Shown: positions 1-6,116 of the stretch, one piece after another
Layout of the letters: each line of letters begins with the position of its first letter
Position numbering within the stretch: position 1 is the first letter of the stretch
DNA from: Leucobacter sp.
GTDB taxonomy: Bacteria > Actinomycetota > Actinomycetes > Actinomycetales > Microbacteriaceae
Length of the DNA stretch: 11,750 nt
NCBI GenBank assembly: GCA_031178565.1
Contig: JAPSIU010000058.1
Span: 1-11,750, forward strand
Reading direction: 5' to 3'
Notes under the pieces: generated by a model
What the model saw: only the letters and a program-made list of their open reading frames with translations
Database searches by the model: none
What the model was told of the DNA's origin: nothing
Position numbers and translations under genes: made by a program

Positions 1-1
1 C

Positions 2-346
2 CCCTCGCCCCGTCTGCGGCCCGAGGCGCTGCGCCAGAGCGACGGCCGCCGGCTGCGCGGCGAGCGCACGCGGCGCAGCATCGTCGACGCCCACTCCGCG
101 CTGCTGCGCGAGGGCGACCTCAAGCCCACCGCGCAGACCATCGCCGAGCGGGCCGGGGTGTCCGTGCGCACCCTGTGGGTCGCGTTCGGCGACATGGAGG
201 GGCTGCTCGACGCCACCACCGACTACTGGCTGCGCTCGGACTGGGAGCTGCGCGAGCAGGTCGAGCCGACGCTCGCGCTGGACGAGCGGCTGGACCGCTT
301 CGTCGCCGAGCGCGCCCGCCGGCTCGAGAACATCGCTCCCGCCGCC
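2..346 (+). pseudogene. TetR-family regulator fragment, broken at 3' end
   Basis: The reading frame is open from the window edge, so the start lies upstream. It encodes a typical TetR N-terminal DNA-binding domain: an R-x-R-T-R-R-S-I-V-D-A-H first helix (visible residues about 21-32), then A-Q-T-I-A-E-R-A-G-V-S-V-R-T-L-W helix-turn-helix residues about 44-59, and F-G-D-M-E-G-L-L-D before the ligand domain. TetR-like sequence continues to about L-E-N-I-A-P-A-A-R-A (near 350). After that the frame reads through the antisense of an oppositely oriented lipoprotein gene until a chance stop at 629-631. Most of the ligand-binding domain is therefore missing; a full TetR protein is about 190-220 aa. 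The family call is sound, but the target is unknown. Whether the break exists in the genome or is an assembly or amplification chimera cannot be told from sequence alone. Confidence 0.75.
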
Positions 347-388
347 CGGGCCCACCATGGTGGTCACCTCGGCGGCGGGAGCGATGTT
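329..388. repeat. Perfect 18-bp inverted repeat at gene-fragment junction
   Basis: AACATCGCTCCCGCCGCC at 329-346 is exactly complementary to 371-388, with a 24-nt loop. Each arm encodes N-I-A-P-A-A in its own gene: the left arm in the TetR fragment (+), the right arm in the lipoprotein fragment (-). The loop also contains the 12-bp palindrome CCACCATGGTGG at 352-363. The join between the two gene fragments falls within or beside the left arm, at about 340-355. Confidence 0.9.
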
Positions 389-568
389 GGCGACGGCGTC
401 GGCGAGGTAGCCCGTGGTCGCGTACACGCTCAGGCCGCGCTCGTCGCGGGGCGGGGCCGGGGGCGCCGGGGCCTCCGAGCAGGCCGGGAGCGCGAGGGCC
501 GCCGCGAGCACGACGGCCGCCGCGGACGCTGCGCGCCTGGCGGGCGCGGTGACTACCCGGTTGCGCAT
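341..568 (-). pseudogene. Metal ABC transporter substrate-binding lipoprotein, 5' fragment
   Basis: Read on the minus strand from the ATG at 568-566, preceded by a strong GGGAGGAG ribosome-binding site. The product begins with a basic n-region (MRNRVV), an alanine-rich hydrophobic stretch and a lipobox L27-P28-A29-C30, so it is an exported lipoprotein. The mature part has V-Y-A-T-T-G-Y-L-A-D-A-V-A-N-I-A followed by E-V-T-T-M-V-G-P-G-G, the usual start of ZnuA/PsaA-type (SBP_bac_9) zinc or manganese binding proteins. In that family this stretch continues into a metal-ligand G-D-P-H-x-Y motif. Here it diverges at about 340 into the antisense of a TetR gene, so no metal ligands and none of the remaining roughly 220 residues are present. 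Family identification rests on about 70 residues. Zn versus Mn cannot be decided. Confidence 0.72.
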
Positions 569-613
569 GTTCTCCTCCCGCCGCGATCTCGCGGTCTCGT
601 TCTCATGGTCAGA

Positions 614-642
614 AGTATAAGTTCGTCATGACGAACTTTCAA
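614..642 (-). promoter_or_regulatory. Sigma-70-like promoter of the metal-binding lipoprotein gene
   Basis: On the minus strand, TTGAAA (642-637) and TATACT (619-614) are separated by exactly 17 bp. This is a near-consensus -35/-10 pair in an otherwise GC-rich window. Transcription would start near 607, leaving a leader of about 40 nt that includes the GGGAGGAG ribosome-binding site before the ATG at 568. The operator palindrome at 619-638 sits between and over both hexamers. Confidence 0.7.
619..638. promoter_or_regulatory. Perfect 20-bp palindromic operator inside the promoter
   Basis: AAGTTCGTCATGACGAACTT is a perfect dyad. It fills the spacer between the -35 and -10 hexamers of the lipoprotein promoter and overlaps an end of each, the classical position for a repressor that excludes RNA polymerase. 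The regulator is not identified. Metal sensors (Zur, DtxR/MntR type) commonly control metal-uptake lipoproteins, and MarR or TetR repressors also bind sites of this length. The site lies about 60 bp upstream of the divergent Pr6Pr-like gene and could affect that gene too. Confidence 0.65.
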
Positions 643-684
643 GTACGCCATGCCTCTGAACCTCGAAACGGCCCATGACGGGGA

Positions 685-690
685 TACGCT
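685..690 (+). promoter_or_regulatory. -10 element consistent with a leaderless Pr6Pr-like gene transcript
   Basis: TACGCT ends 6 nt before the ATG at 697, and no clear Shine-Dalgarno sequence is present. That spacing puts the transcription start at or next to the initiation codon. No good -35 hexamer is visible, so this is a pattern-based call. Confidence 0.4.
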
Positions 691-696
691 TGCGCC

Positions 697-1365
697 ATGC
701 ATCTCTCTTTCTGGGCGCTACGGGGCCTTCCGCTCGCGAGGCTGGCGTGGGGAGGGCTGACGTCCGCGGCGATCCTGGCCACCTTCCTGGACACCGCCTC
801 CCGCGGCCCCGTCAACCCGCTGAACTTCTTCGGGTACTTCACGGTGCAGTCGAACACGCTGCTCGCCGCCGTCGCGATCTCGGCCGGCATCTTCGGCCTG
901 CTCCGGCCGGGCACGCAACCGCGCTGGCTCGTGGTGCTGCGCAGCCTCGCGACGGTGTGCATGGTGATCGTGGGGCTGGTCTACGTCACTCTGCTGGCTC
1001 CACTCGGCGCTGCGGGCGGCGTGCCGCTGCCCTGGGCGAACTGGGTGATGCACATCATCGGCCCGGTTCTCGTCGCGCTGGACTGGGTACTCGTCGCGGA
1101 CCGCGAGGCCCTGCCCTGGCGCATCGCCTTCCTGCAGCTCGTCTATCCCGTCGGCTGGACCGCCGTCGTCCTGCTGCGCGGCGCCACCGATGGCTGGGTG
1201 CCCTACCCCTTCCTCGACCCGTCTCAGGGGTATGTCGTGGTCTCGCTCTACGTCGTCGTCGTGGCGGCGGTTTTCTGCCTCGTCTCGTCGGCGGTGGTCT
1301 GGTGGTCGCGGCGGTCATCCTCCGCCCTCGCGAGGCCGCTTGCCCCTCGGTCGGTGGAGGCGTAG
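697..1365 (+). CDS. Pr6Pr-like six-TM integral membrane protein
   Basis: A 222-aa, very hydrophobic protein with six predicted membrane segments at roughly residues 12-32, 50-69, 78-101, 115-134, 142-161 and 179-203, and a short basic C-terminal tail (W-W-S-R-R). The pattern P-x-N-F-F-G-Y-F-T-V-Q-S-N (about 41-53) ahead of the second segment, H-I-I-G-P-V-L-V-A-L-D-W (119-130) and W-V-P-Y-P-F-L-D-P (167-175) are typical of the actinobacterial Pr6Pr family, distantly related to eukaryotic AIG1/FAR-17a proteins. The eukaryotic relatives are serine/threonine-type hydrolases of fatty acid esters of hydroxy fatty acids; a comparable activity in the bacterial proteins is not established. The start was chosen because it gives the family's usual N-terminus and has a -10 element 6 nt upstream. 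The next + strand gene begins about 100 bp downstream and looks independent. Confidence 0.75.
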   Translation: MHLSFWALRGLPLARLAWGGLTSAAILATFLDTASRGPVNPLNFFGYFTVQSNTLLAAVAISAGIFGLLRPGTQPRWLVVLRSLATVCMVIVGLVYVTLLAPLGAAGGVPLPWANWVMHIIGPVLVALDWVLVADREALPWRIAFLQLVYPVGWTAVVLLRGATDGWVPYPFLDPSQGYVVVSLYVVVVAAVFCLVSSAVVWWSRRSSSALARPLAPRSVEA

Positions 1366-1462
1366 CATGGTGGCTCGTCGCCCGGGCTGAACGAGCAGCG
1401 GTGGATCCGCAGCACAGGCCCGCGCGCGATGCCAGAGGCAGCGAACCGATGAGAAGAGAGCG

Positions 1463-1975
1463 TTGACGACGAAGGACAGGGCCGCGGACGCACCGATCCT
1501 CCTCCGAGGAGACCCGCTCCCCGTGGTCGATGCCAGCGGTCTCGCGGACGCCGGACCCGAGCCCGCGCGAAGCCTGTTGTGGGGCGTCGACCTCACCGAG
1601 TGCGGCTCCCGGCGCGAGGCGAAGGCCTGCTGGCAGCACGCGATGTACGGCGTCAAGGCCGAACTCGACCAGCACCCCGAGATCCGGCGCGTGTGCGTCG
1701 CCTGCCAGCGCCCCCGCGGCTTCCCGCGGTCGGCGGGCGTGAAGGTTCCCGGCGGCCTGTCGCTGCAGATCCACAACGATCTCGAGCGCGACCGCGGGCG
1801 GTACGTGCAGGCGCTCGTGCTCGACGTCACGAGCTGCGAGGAGCCGTCCCTCCTGAGGGAGCGGCTCAGCGAGGCGCTCAGCGGCGACTCGCGCGGCTGG
1901 AACGATCTCACGCTCTCGTGGGACGAGATCTCCGACTGCAGCTTCCGCGAGGCCTGGGAGTCGAGCGAGTTCTGA
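1463..1975 (+). CDS. Uncharacterised 170-aa cysteine-containing protein
   Basis: Not recognised. The frame is open only from the TTG at 1463, preceded at short distance by AGAAGAGAG; GTG 1523 and TTG 1577 are alternative in-frame starts. The encoded protein is soluble-looking, with no signal peptide or membrane segment. It has a disordered-looking first 35 residues, then L-L-W-G-V-D-L-T-E-C-G (38-48), a helical segment with C-W-Q-H-A-M-Y-G-V (56-64), and a C-x-x-C pair (C78, C81). A predicted beta/alpha region ending R-Y-V-Q-A-L-V-L-D-V-T (113-123) is followed by an acidic C-terminus rich in Trp, Ser and Glu. Six cysteines occur in total (47, 56, 78, 81, 125, 159), which may indicate metal binding or redox sensitivity. 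Codon use and GC match the neighbours, so it is probably a real gene. It is followed closely by a hairpin and stands alone between Pr6Pr and the PKS operon. Confidence 0.65.
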   Translation: MTTKDRAADAPILLRGDPLPVVDASGLADAGPEPARSLLWGVDLTECGSRREAKACWQHAMYGVKAELDQHPEIRRVCVACQRPRGFPRSAGVKVPGGLSLQIHNDLERDRGRYVQALVLDVTSCEEPSLLRERLSEALSGDSRGWNDLTLSWDEISDCSFREAWESSEF

Positions 1976-1989
1976 CCGCTTCGCGCCGG

Positions 1990-2013
1990 TGCCGGGCGGC
2001 CCCGCCGCCGGCA
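1990..2013 (+). terminator. GC-rich hairpin after the 170-aa gene
   Basis: TGCCGGGCGG at 1990-1999 pairs with CCGCCGGCA at 2005-2013: a 9-bp stem with one bulged G and a 5-nt loop, starting 15 nt after the stop codon. There is no T tract, which is common for actinobacterial terminators but leaves the call uncertain. In so GC-rich a window such stems can also arise by chance. Confidence 0.35.
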
Positions 2014-2099
2014 GCGCCGTCGCCGACTCACCGCCGACGCCGCTCTGCCAGTCGACGCCGCTGAGTGTCAAGGCCCCGACGAGAGGGCGGCAACCGGGT

Positions 2100-2105
2100 T
2101 ACATT
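2100..2105 (+). promoter_or_regulatory. -10 element of the type III PKS operon, possibly leaderless
   Basis: TACATT lies in a local AT-richer patch and ends 7 nt before the ATG at 2113. The intervening GAGACAC contains no convincing Shine-Dalgarno sequence, so transcription may begin at or very close to the start codon. No clear -35 hexamer is seen. Confidence 0.4.
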
Positions 2106-2112
2106 GAGACAC

Positions 2113-3219
2113 ATGGTCACCAAGCTCCTGTCAGTCGGGACCGCCGTCCCCGCCGCGCGTCTCTCGCAGCCGAGGACCCGCGACTTCTTCGCTGCCCAGC
2201 CGAACGTCGATCGTCTCACCGCGCGGCTCATCGGGGCGGCGTTCGATCAGTCCGCCATCGAGAGCCGGTACTCCGTCATCGGCGGGATCGACCAGGGATC
2301 CGGCCTGTTCACGGACGACTCCGGCGCACTGCGGTCCCCCTCGACGGGAGAGCGCAACGCCGTCTACCGTCGTGAGGCGCCCGCGCTGAACGCGGCGGCG
2401 GCGTCCGAGGCGCTCGCCCGTGCGGGACTCGAGGCGTCAGACATCACCCACGTGATCACGGCGTCGTGCACCGGGTTCTTCGCGCCCGGCCCCGACTTCC
2501 TCCTCGTCAGAGACCTCGGCGTCCCATCGAGCGCCGAGCGCACCCACATCGGGTTCATGGGCTGCGCGGCGGCCTTTCCCGCGCTCCGCAACGCGACCCG
2601 CATCTGCGACGCGCAGCCGGGGTCGGTCGTGCTCGTCGTGTGCACCGAGCTCTGCTCCCTGCACATCCGCTCCTCGCGCGACCCCGAGCAGATCGTCGCC
2701 TCCGCGGTCTTCGGCGACGGGGCCGCAGCGGCGATCGTCTCATCCGCCGAGCCGCGGAGAAGCGGCGCGGCCCTCGATGTCGGCGCGTTCTCGACGGCGA
2801 TCACCGCCGACGGCGAGGAGGACATGGACTGGACGATCGGCGATCACGGCTTCGAGATGCGGCTCACCGCCGAGGTCCCCCGCATCATCGGCCGTGAGAT
2901 CGCGGGGGTGGTCGGCTCGATGCTGGGCGAGGACGGGTCACCGATCGAGGATGTGGACGCCTGGGCGGTGCACCCCGGCGGTCGCAGCGTGCTCGACCGG
3001 GTGCAGACGGGCCTCGGCCTGCCCGACGAGGCGATGGCGGACTCCCGGGCGGTCCTGCGGGACTTCGGCAACATGTCGAGCGCCACGGTGCTGTTCATCC
3101 TGCAGCGCATCCTCGCGGACGACTCGCTCGGAAGCGGCGCGCGGATCGCCGGGCTCTGCTTCGGGCCGGGGCTGACGGTGGAGACCGCGCTCTTCACCCG
3201 TGTCGAGAGCGCGGCATGA
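2113..3219 (+). CDS. Type III polyketide synthase (chalcone synthase-like)
   Basis: A 368-aa cytosolic thiolase-fold homodimer-type enzyme. Family members extend an acyl-CoA starter with malonyl-CoA and cyclise the product, giving resorcinols, pyrones or naphthols. The catalytic triad is intact: Cys119 in T-A-S-C-T-G-F (117-122), His287 in A-V-H-P-G-G-R (285-291), and Asn320 in D-F-G-N-M-S-S (317-323). The His-to-Asn spacing of 33 equals that of plant chalcone synthase. The substrate-site region G-C-A-A-A-F-P-A-L-R-N-A (150-161), F-G-D-G-A-A-A-A (200-207) and the closing G-F-G-P-G loop variant C-F-G-P-G-L-T-V-E (349-357) are present. ATG 2113 was preferred over GTG 2065 because conserved sequence (L-L-S-V-G-T-A-V-P) begins just after it and a -10 box precedes it. 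The W-T-I-G-D-H-G-F-E-M segment (240-249) resembles BpsA/SrsA-type synthases that use long fatty acyl starters. The starter unit itself cannot be read from sequence. It overlaps the methyltransferase by ATGA. Confidence 0.93.
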   Translation: MVTKLLSVGTAVPAARLSQPRTRDFFAAQPNVDRLTARLIGAAFDQSAIESRYSVIGGIDQGSGLFTDDSGALRSPSTGERNAVYRREAPALNAAAASEALARAGLEASDITHVITASCTGFFAPGPDFLLVRDLGVPSSAERTHIGFMGCAAAFPALRNATRICDAQPGSVVLVVCTELCSLHIRSSRDPEQIVASAVFGDGAAAAIVSSAEPRRSGAALDVGAFSTAITADGEEDMDWTIGDHGFEMRLTAEVPRIIGREIAGVVGSMLGEDGSPIEDVDAWAVHPGGRSVLDRVQTGLGLPDEAMADSRAVLRDFGNMSSATVLFILQRILADDSLGSGARIAGLCFGPGLTVETALFTRVESAA

Positions 3220-3920
3220 GCCTCTCCGTTCGCGACGAGGATCTCACGGAGCTGATGGACGATCCGGCCTGCGATCCCGTGCGGCTCAGGCGCACCCTGC
3301 GTCGCTTCGGCCTCGTCAATCGAGCCGTGTCGCGGTGGGGCCGCGTCTACCGCTCCCATCTCCGTCCGGTCCTCGCCGGCCTGGAGCGGCCGGCTCGCAT
3401 CCTCGACATCGGGTGCGGGGCCGGCGACGTGCTGCGCCGGCTGGCGCGGCTCGCGCGCCGGGACGGCTTCGCGATCGAGGCGCTCGGCATCGACCCCGAC
3501 GCCCGCTCCCTCGCGGTGGCCGAGGACGGCGAGCGGGTGGCGGGCGTCTCGTACCGCCGGGCGTTCAGCCGGGAGCTCGTCGCCGAGGGAGCGCGGTTCG
3601 ACGTCGTGCTCTCGAACCACCTCCTGCACCACCTCGGCCCGTCCGAGTTCGACGGACTGCTCGCCGACTCCGCGGCGCTCGCCGACCGGCTGTGCGTGCA
3701 CTCCGACATCGCGCGCGGGCGCCTCGCGTACGCCGCGTTCTCGGTCGGCATCGCGCCGATCGCCCCCGGCTCGCTCCTCCGCGTCGACGGTCTGCGCAGC
3801 ATTCGCCGCAGCTACACACGAGAGGAGCTGGCGGACAGGCTGCCCCGCGGCTGGTCCGCCGAGCAGCCGTCGGCGTTTCGGCTGCTCGCGGTCCACCGGC
3901 CGGGGACGGCGGGCTCCTGA
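3216..3920 (+). CDS. Class I SAM-dependent methyltransferase of the PKS operon
   Basis: A 234-aa Rossmann-fold methyltransferase. Motif I is R-I-L-D-I-G-C-G-A-G (61-70), the acidic ribose-binding strand is L-G-I-D-P-D (90-95), and motif IV is F-D-V-V-L-S-N-H-L-L-H-H-L (128-140). A C-terminal part after about 165 probably shapes the acceptor pocket, and there is no membrane anchor. Its ATG shares the last bases of the synthase stop (ATGA at 3216-3219), so the two are translationally coupled. By analogy with SrsB, which follows the synthase in Streptomyces griseus, it probably methylates a phenolic OH or ring carbon of the type III PKS product; O- versus C-methylation is not readable. It differs from the isoprenylcysteine-methyltransferase-type partner (BpsB) found beside Bacillus synthases. 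The family is certain; the substrate is inferred. Confidence 0.85.
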   Translation: MSLSVRDEDLTELMDDPACDPVRLRRTLRRFGLVNRAVSRWGRVYRSHLRPVLAGLERPARILDIGCGAGDVLRRLARLARRDGFAIEALGIDPDARSLAVAEDGERVAGVSYRRAFSRELVAEGARFDVVLSNHLLHHLGPSEFDGLLADSAALADRLCVHSDIARGRLAYAAFSVGIAPIAPGSLLRVDGLRSIRRSYTREELADRLPRGWSAEQPSAFRLLAVHRPGTAGS

Positions 3921-3925
3921 CCCCC

Positions 3926-5113
3926 GTGCCCGAGCACGAAGTGCTCGTCGTCGGAGCCGGGCCCGCGGGCCTGCTCATCGCCGCCGAGCTCGCCCGGCGC
4001 GGGGTACACGTCGCGATCCTGGAGCGCCGGCCCGTCTCCGGGGCGGGCAGTCGCGCCATCGGCGTGCATCCCCCGACGCTCGCGGCCCTCGAACCGTCCG
4101 GCGCCGCGGACCGGATCCTCGCAGAGGCGATCCGGATCCCGCGCGGTGTCGCCCGCTCGCGCGGGAGGGTGCTCGGAGAGGTGCGCTTCGACCGCTCGCG
4201 CTCGCGCTTCCCGTTCGTCGCGTCGGCGCCGCAGTCGGCCACCGAGGCGGCCGTCGCGGGGTGCGGCCCCGAGCCGCTGCGCGGGGTGCGAGCGGTGTCG
4301 CTCGAGGACGTGGGCGATCGCGTGATCGTCCGCACCGCGACGGGCGAGACGAGCGCCCGGTTCGTCGTCGTGGCGACGGGCGCCGCGGGGCGGGAACTCA
4401 TCGCGGACGCGGCCGGCATCAGCGCTCGTCGTTACCCCGATCGATATCTCATGACCGACATCGCGTCGGCTCCCGGCCGGCCCGAGAGCGCGGCCGTCAT
4501 CACGATCGATCCCGCGGGGGTGCTGGAGTCGTTCCCGCTCCCGCGCGGAGGCCGCCGCCTCGTGGCCTGGGATGCGCCGGATGCCCCAGCTGCCCCGGGT
4601 GTCCCGGAGTACGGCGAGCTGGAGCGGTTGCGCCGGGCCGTGTCCGCGCGGACGGGCGACGAGGAGCTCGCGGCGAGCGTCGCGGACGCCTCGAGCTTCG
4701 GGATCCGCCGCGTCCTGCTGCGGCGGATGCGGATCGGGCGGATCATGGCGATCGGCGACGCCGCCCACGAGGTGAGTCCCATCGGCGGCCAGGGCATGAA
4801 CCTCGGCCTCCTCGACGCCGTCACCCTCGCCCCGATCCTCGCCGCGCAGGTCTCGGGCGTCGGCTCCGGCGCCGAATCCGATGCCGCTGCCGTCCGCTGG
4901 GAGCGGGATCGCCTCGCGTCGGCGCGAACGGCCGCCCGTCTGGCCGGGCTCAACACCGCGCTCGGCCGCCCCCGCTCACCCCGAGCGCAGCGACTGCTCG
5001 CGGGGGCGCTCGGCGCAGCGCTCGCCACTCCCGTCGAGAGGGTCGCGGCTCGGGCCTACACGATGGGATTCGATCGCGGCGCCTCGCGCGTCACCTCGCC
5101 AGGCCGCCGGTGA
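3926..5113 (+). CDS. FAD-dependent aromatic monooxygenase (PHBH/UbiH-like)
   Basis: A 395-aa flavoprotein. The FAD Rossmann motif G-A-G-P-A-G (10-15) is followed by I-L-E-R-R (31-35), whose Glu binds the ADP ribose. S-R-A-I-G-V-H (42-48) and A-P-Q-S-A-T-E (101-107) fit group A monooxygenases. The second FAD motif is G-D-A-A-H-E-V-S-P-I-G-G-Q-G-M-N (277-292). The frame extends back to 3200, but the Rossmann motif begins just after the GTG at 3926, 5 nt past the methyltransferase stop, so that start was chosen. Such enzymes use NAD(P)H and O2 to hydroxylate phenols. In the srsABC pathway a flavoprotein of this class oxidises the alkylresorcinol ring and leads to a quinone. A geranylgeranyl-reductase-like role is an alternative because that family shares the fold. 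Its 3' end overlaps the convergent prenyltransferase gene by 23 bp. Confidence 0.85.
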   Translation: MPEHEVLVVGAGPAGLLIAAELARRGVHVAILERRPVSGAGSRAIGVHPPTLAALEPSGAADRILAEAIRIPRGVARSRGRVLGEVRFDRSRSRFPFVASAPQSATEAAVAGCGPEPLRGVRAVSLEDVGDRVIVRTATGETSARFVVVATGAAGRELIADAAGISARRYPDRYLMTDIASAPGRPESAAVITIDPAGVLESFPLPRGGRRLVAWDAPDAPAAPGVPEYGELERLRRAVSARTGDEELAASVADASSFGIRRVLLRRMRIGRIMAIGDAAHEVSPIGGQGMNLGLLDAVTLAPILAAQVSGVGSGAESDAAAVRWERDRLASARTAARLAGLNTALGRPRSPRAQRLLAGALGAALATPVERVAARAYTMGFDRGASRVTSPGRR

Positions 5114-5993
5114 GGATCAGCTGCACCGCGAGGAACGCCGCCGCGAGCATGACGAGCCGGAATGCGAGCCGGGTGGGCCGCTGCCGCAACGACAGGGCGA
5201 GGTCGCAGACGGCGAGCGCCGTCACCGCCGCGAAGCCGATCCAGGGCAGCGCTTCGAGCACGCCGTCGGTCGCGGCCCCGGCCTCGGCGGCTCCGTTGGG
5301 CGCGGCGGCTCCGTTCGACGCGGTCTGCGCAATCGGTCGGATCGGCACGGCGGCCACGACGAGCGCCCCCGCCACGAGTGCGAGGAACGCCACCACGGCC
5401 GATCCTCTCCGCCCGATCCGGTGGGGCAGCCCCCGCACCCCCGTCCGCTCGTCGTCCTCGAGATCCGGGAGCACGTTGGAGAAGTGGATCGCCAGGCCGA
5501 AGAGCGCACCGGCGAGACCCGCCCACGCCGGGGCGAGCTGGGGCTCCGGGAGGGCGAGCGGAGCGAGCGACGGGAAGGCGCCGAAGCCCGCCGCGAAGCA
5601 CAGCGCCGACCACACCGTGGACTTCAACCCGGCGTTGTACGCCCAGCCCGCGCCGAGAAAGACGAGATGCACCGCGGCGAGCTGCCAGCCGAGCACCGCC
5701 GAGAGGAGCAGCGCGAGGACCGCGGCCGCCGCCGCCAGCACCCGCGCGGTTCGCAGCGGCGCCCCCGGGCGCGCCAGTGGCTTGTCGCCGCGACCGGCGG
5801 CCCGGTCCCTCGGCGCGTCGATCGCGTCGTTCGACAGCCCGATGGAGATCTGCCCGCTCAGCACGGCGACGACGAGCAGCGCGAGAGGAGCGGGATCCAG
5901 ACCCACCGCGATGCCGAGGCCGAGCGCGACCGCGGTGACCACGAGCGTCGGCCCGGGGTGGGCGGACCTCCAGAGCATCACGGCGGTGCGCAT
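5091..5993 (-). CDS. UbiA-family prenyltransferase
   Basis: A 300-aa integral membrane protein with about eight to nine hydrophobic segments. The first Asp-rich motif is intact: N55-D-A-I-D59-A-P-R-D63. The second region is L-P-D177-L-E-D-D-E-R-T-G with G-L-P-H-R-I-G following. W-A-Y-N-A-G-L-K (117-124) fits the conserved Tyr/Lys region between them. These motifs bind Mg2+ and prenyl diphosphate and transfer the prenyl group to an aromatic or quinone-type acceptor in the membrane. The start at 5993 was chosen over the longer open frame because the family N-terminus (W-R-S-A-H-P-G-P-T) begins there, with a -10 element 6 nt upstream. A low-complexity loop at about 222-245 contains a short tandem repeat. 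Its position, tail to tail with the PKS operon, suggests that the phenolic product is the acceptor. A housekeeping role (MenA, UbiA) seems less likely here but is not excluded. Confidence 0.85.
   Translation of the reverse strand: MRTAVMLWRSAHPGPTLVVTAVALGLGIAVGLDPAPLALLVVAVLSGQISIGLSNDAIDAPRDRAAGRGDKPLARPGAPLRTARVLAAAAAVLALLLSAVLGWQLAAVHLVFLGAGWAYNAGLKSTVWSALCFAAGFGAFPSLAPLALPEPQLAPAWAGLAGALFGLAIHFSNVLPDLEDDERTGVRGLPHRIGRRGSAVVAFLALVAGALVVAAVPIRPIAQTASNGAAAPNGAAEAGAATDGVLEALPWIGFAAVTALAVCDLALSLRQRPTRLAFRLVMLAAAFLAVQLILTGGLAR
5285..5315. repeat. Short direct repeat inside the prenyltransferase gene
   Basis: CGGCGGCTCCGTT occurs at 5285-5297 and again at 5303-5315, an 18-bp period that keeps frame. 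In the protein it gives tandem N-G-A-A-A-P / N-G-A-A-E-A in a loop between two membrane segments. It looks like a slippage-prone linker whose length may vary between strains. Confidence 0.7.
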
Positions 5994-5999
5994 ACCCCG

Positions 6000-6005
6000 A
6001 TCGTA
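6000..6005 (-). promoter_or_regulatory. -10 element of ubiA-like gene, probably leaderless
   Basis: On the minus strand TACGAT is followed by CGGGGT and then the ATG at 5993-5991, a 6-nt gap that places the transcription start at the initiation codon. The hexamer is also part of a CATAC(N7)GTATG half-symmetry at 5991-6007, too weak to call an operator. Confidence 0.45.
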
Positions 6006-6116
6006 TGGGACGCGCTGGCTCGGCGGCCCAGCCCGGGCGGCGGGTTCAGTACGCTGGAGGTGCATCCGGAACCGGGCCGAAGACGCGCCCGCAGTGAAGA
6101 GAAGGGGAGAGCCGCA

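Noticed and set aside
158..631. Long open frame continuing from the TetR fragment into the region up to 631
   Set aside because: Beyond about 350 the frame is antisense to a recognisable lipoprotein N-terminus and encodes only Gly/Arg-rich sequence. It is read-through after the join, not a real C-terminal domain.
1366..1462. Possible small gene or RNA in the gap after the Pr6Pr-like gene
   Set aside because: The 97-bp gap shows no ORF with a ribosome-binding site of its own, no strong hairpin and no tRNA-like features.
3200..3925. N-terminal extension of the FAD monooxygenase back to 3200
   Set aside because: The extension overlaps the whole methyltransferase gene in another frame and is Arg/Pro/Ala-rich. 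The FAD Rossmann motif begins directly after the GTG at 3926.
5091..5113. Possible terminator hairpin between the convergent monooxygenase and prenyltransferase genes
   Set aside because: Only a 5-bp TCACC/GGTGA symmetry with a 13-nt loop is present, largely explained by the two facing stop codons. No T tract on either strand.
6043..6073. GGTTC...GAACC inverted repeat before the TetR gene as an operator
   Set aside because: Five-base arms separated by 21 nt are expected by chance in a GC-rich region. It is kept only as a weak hint for comparison with relatives.
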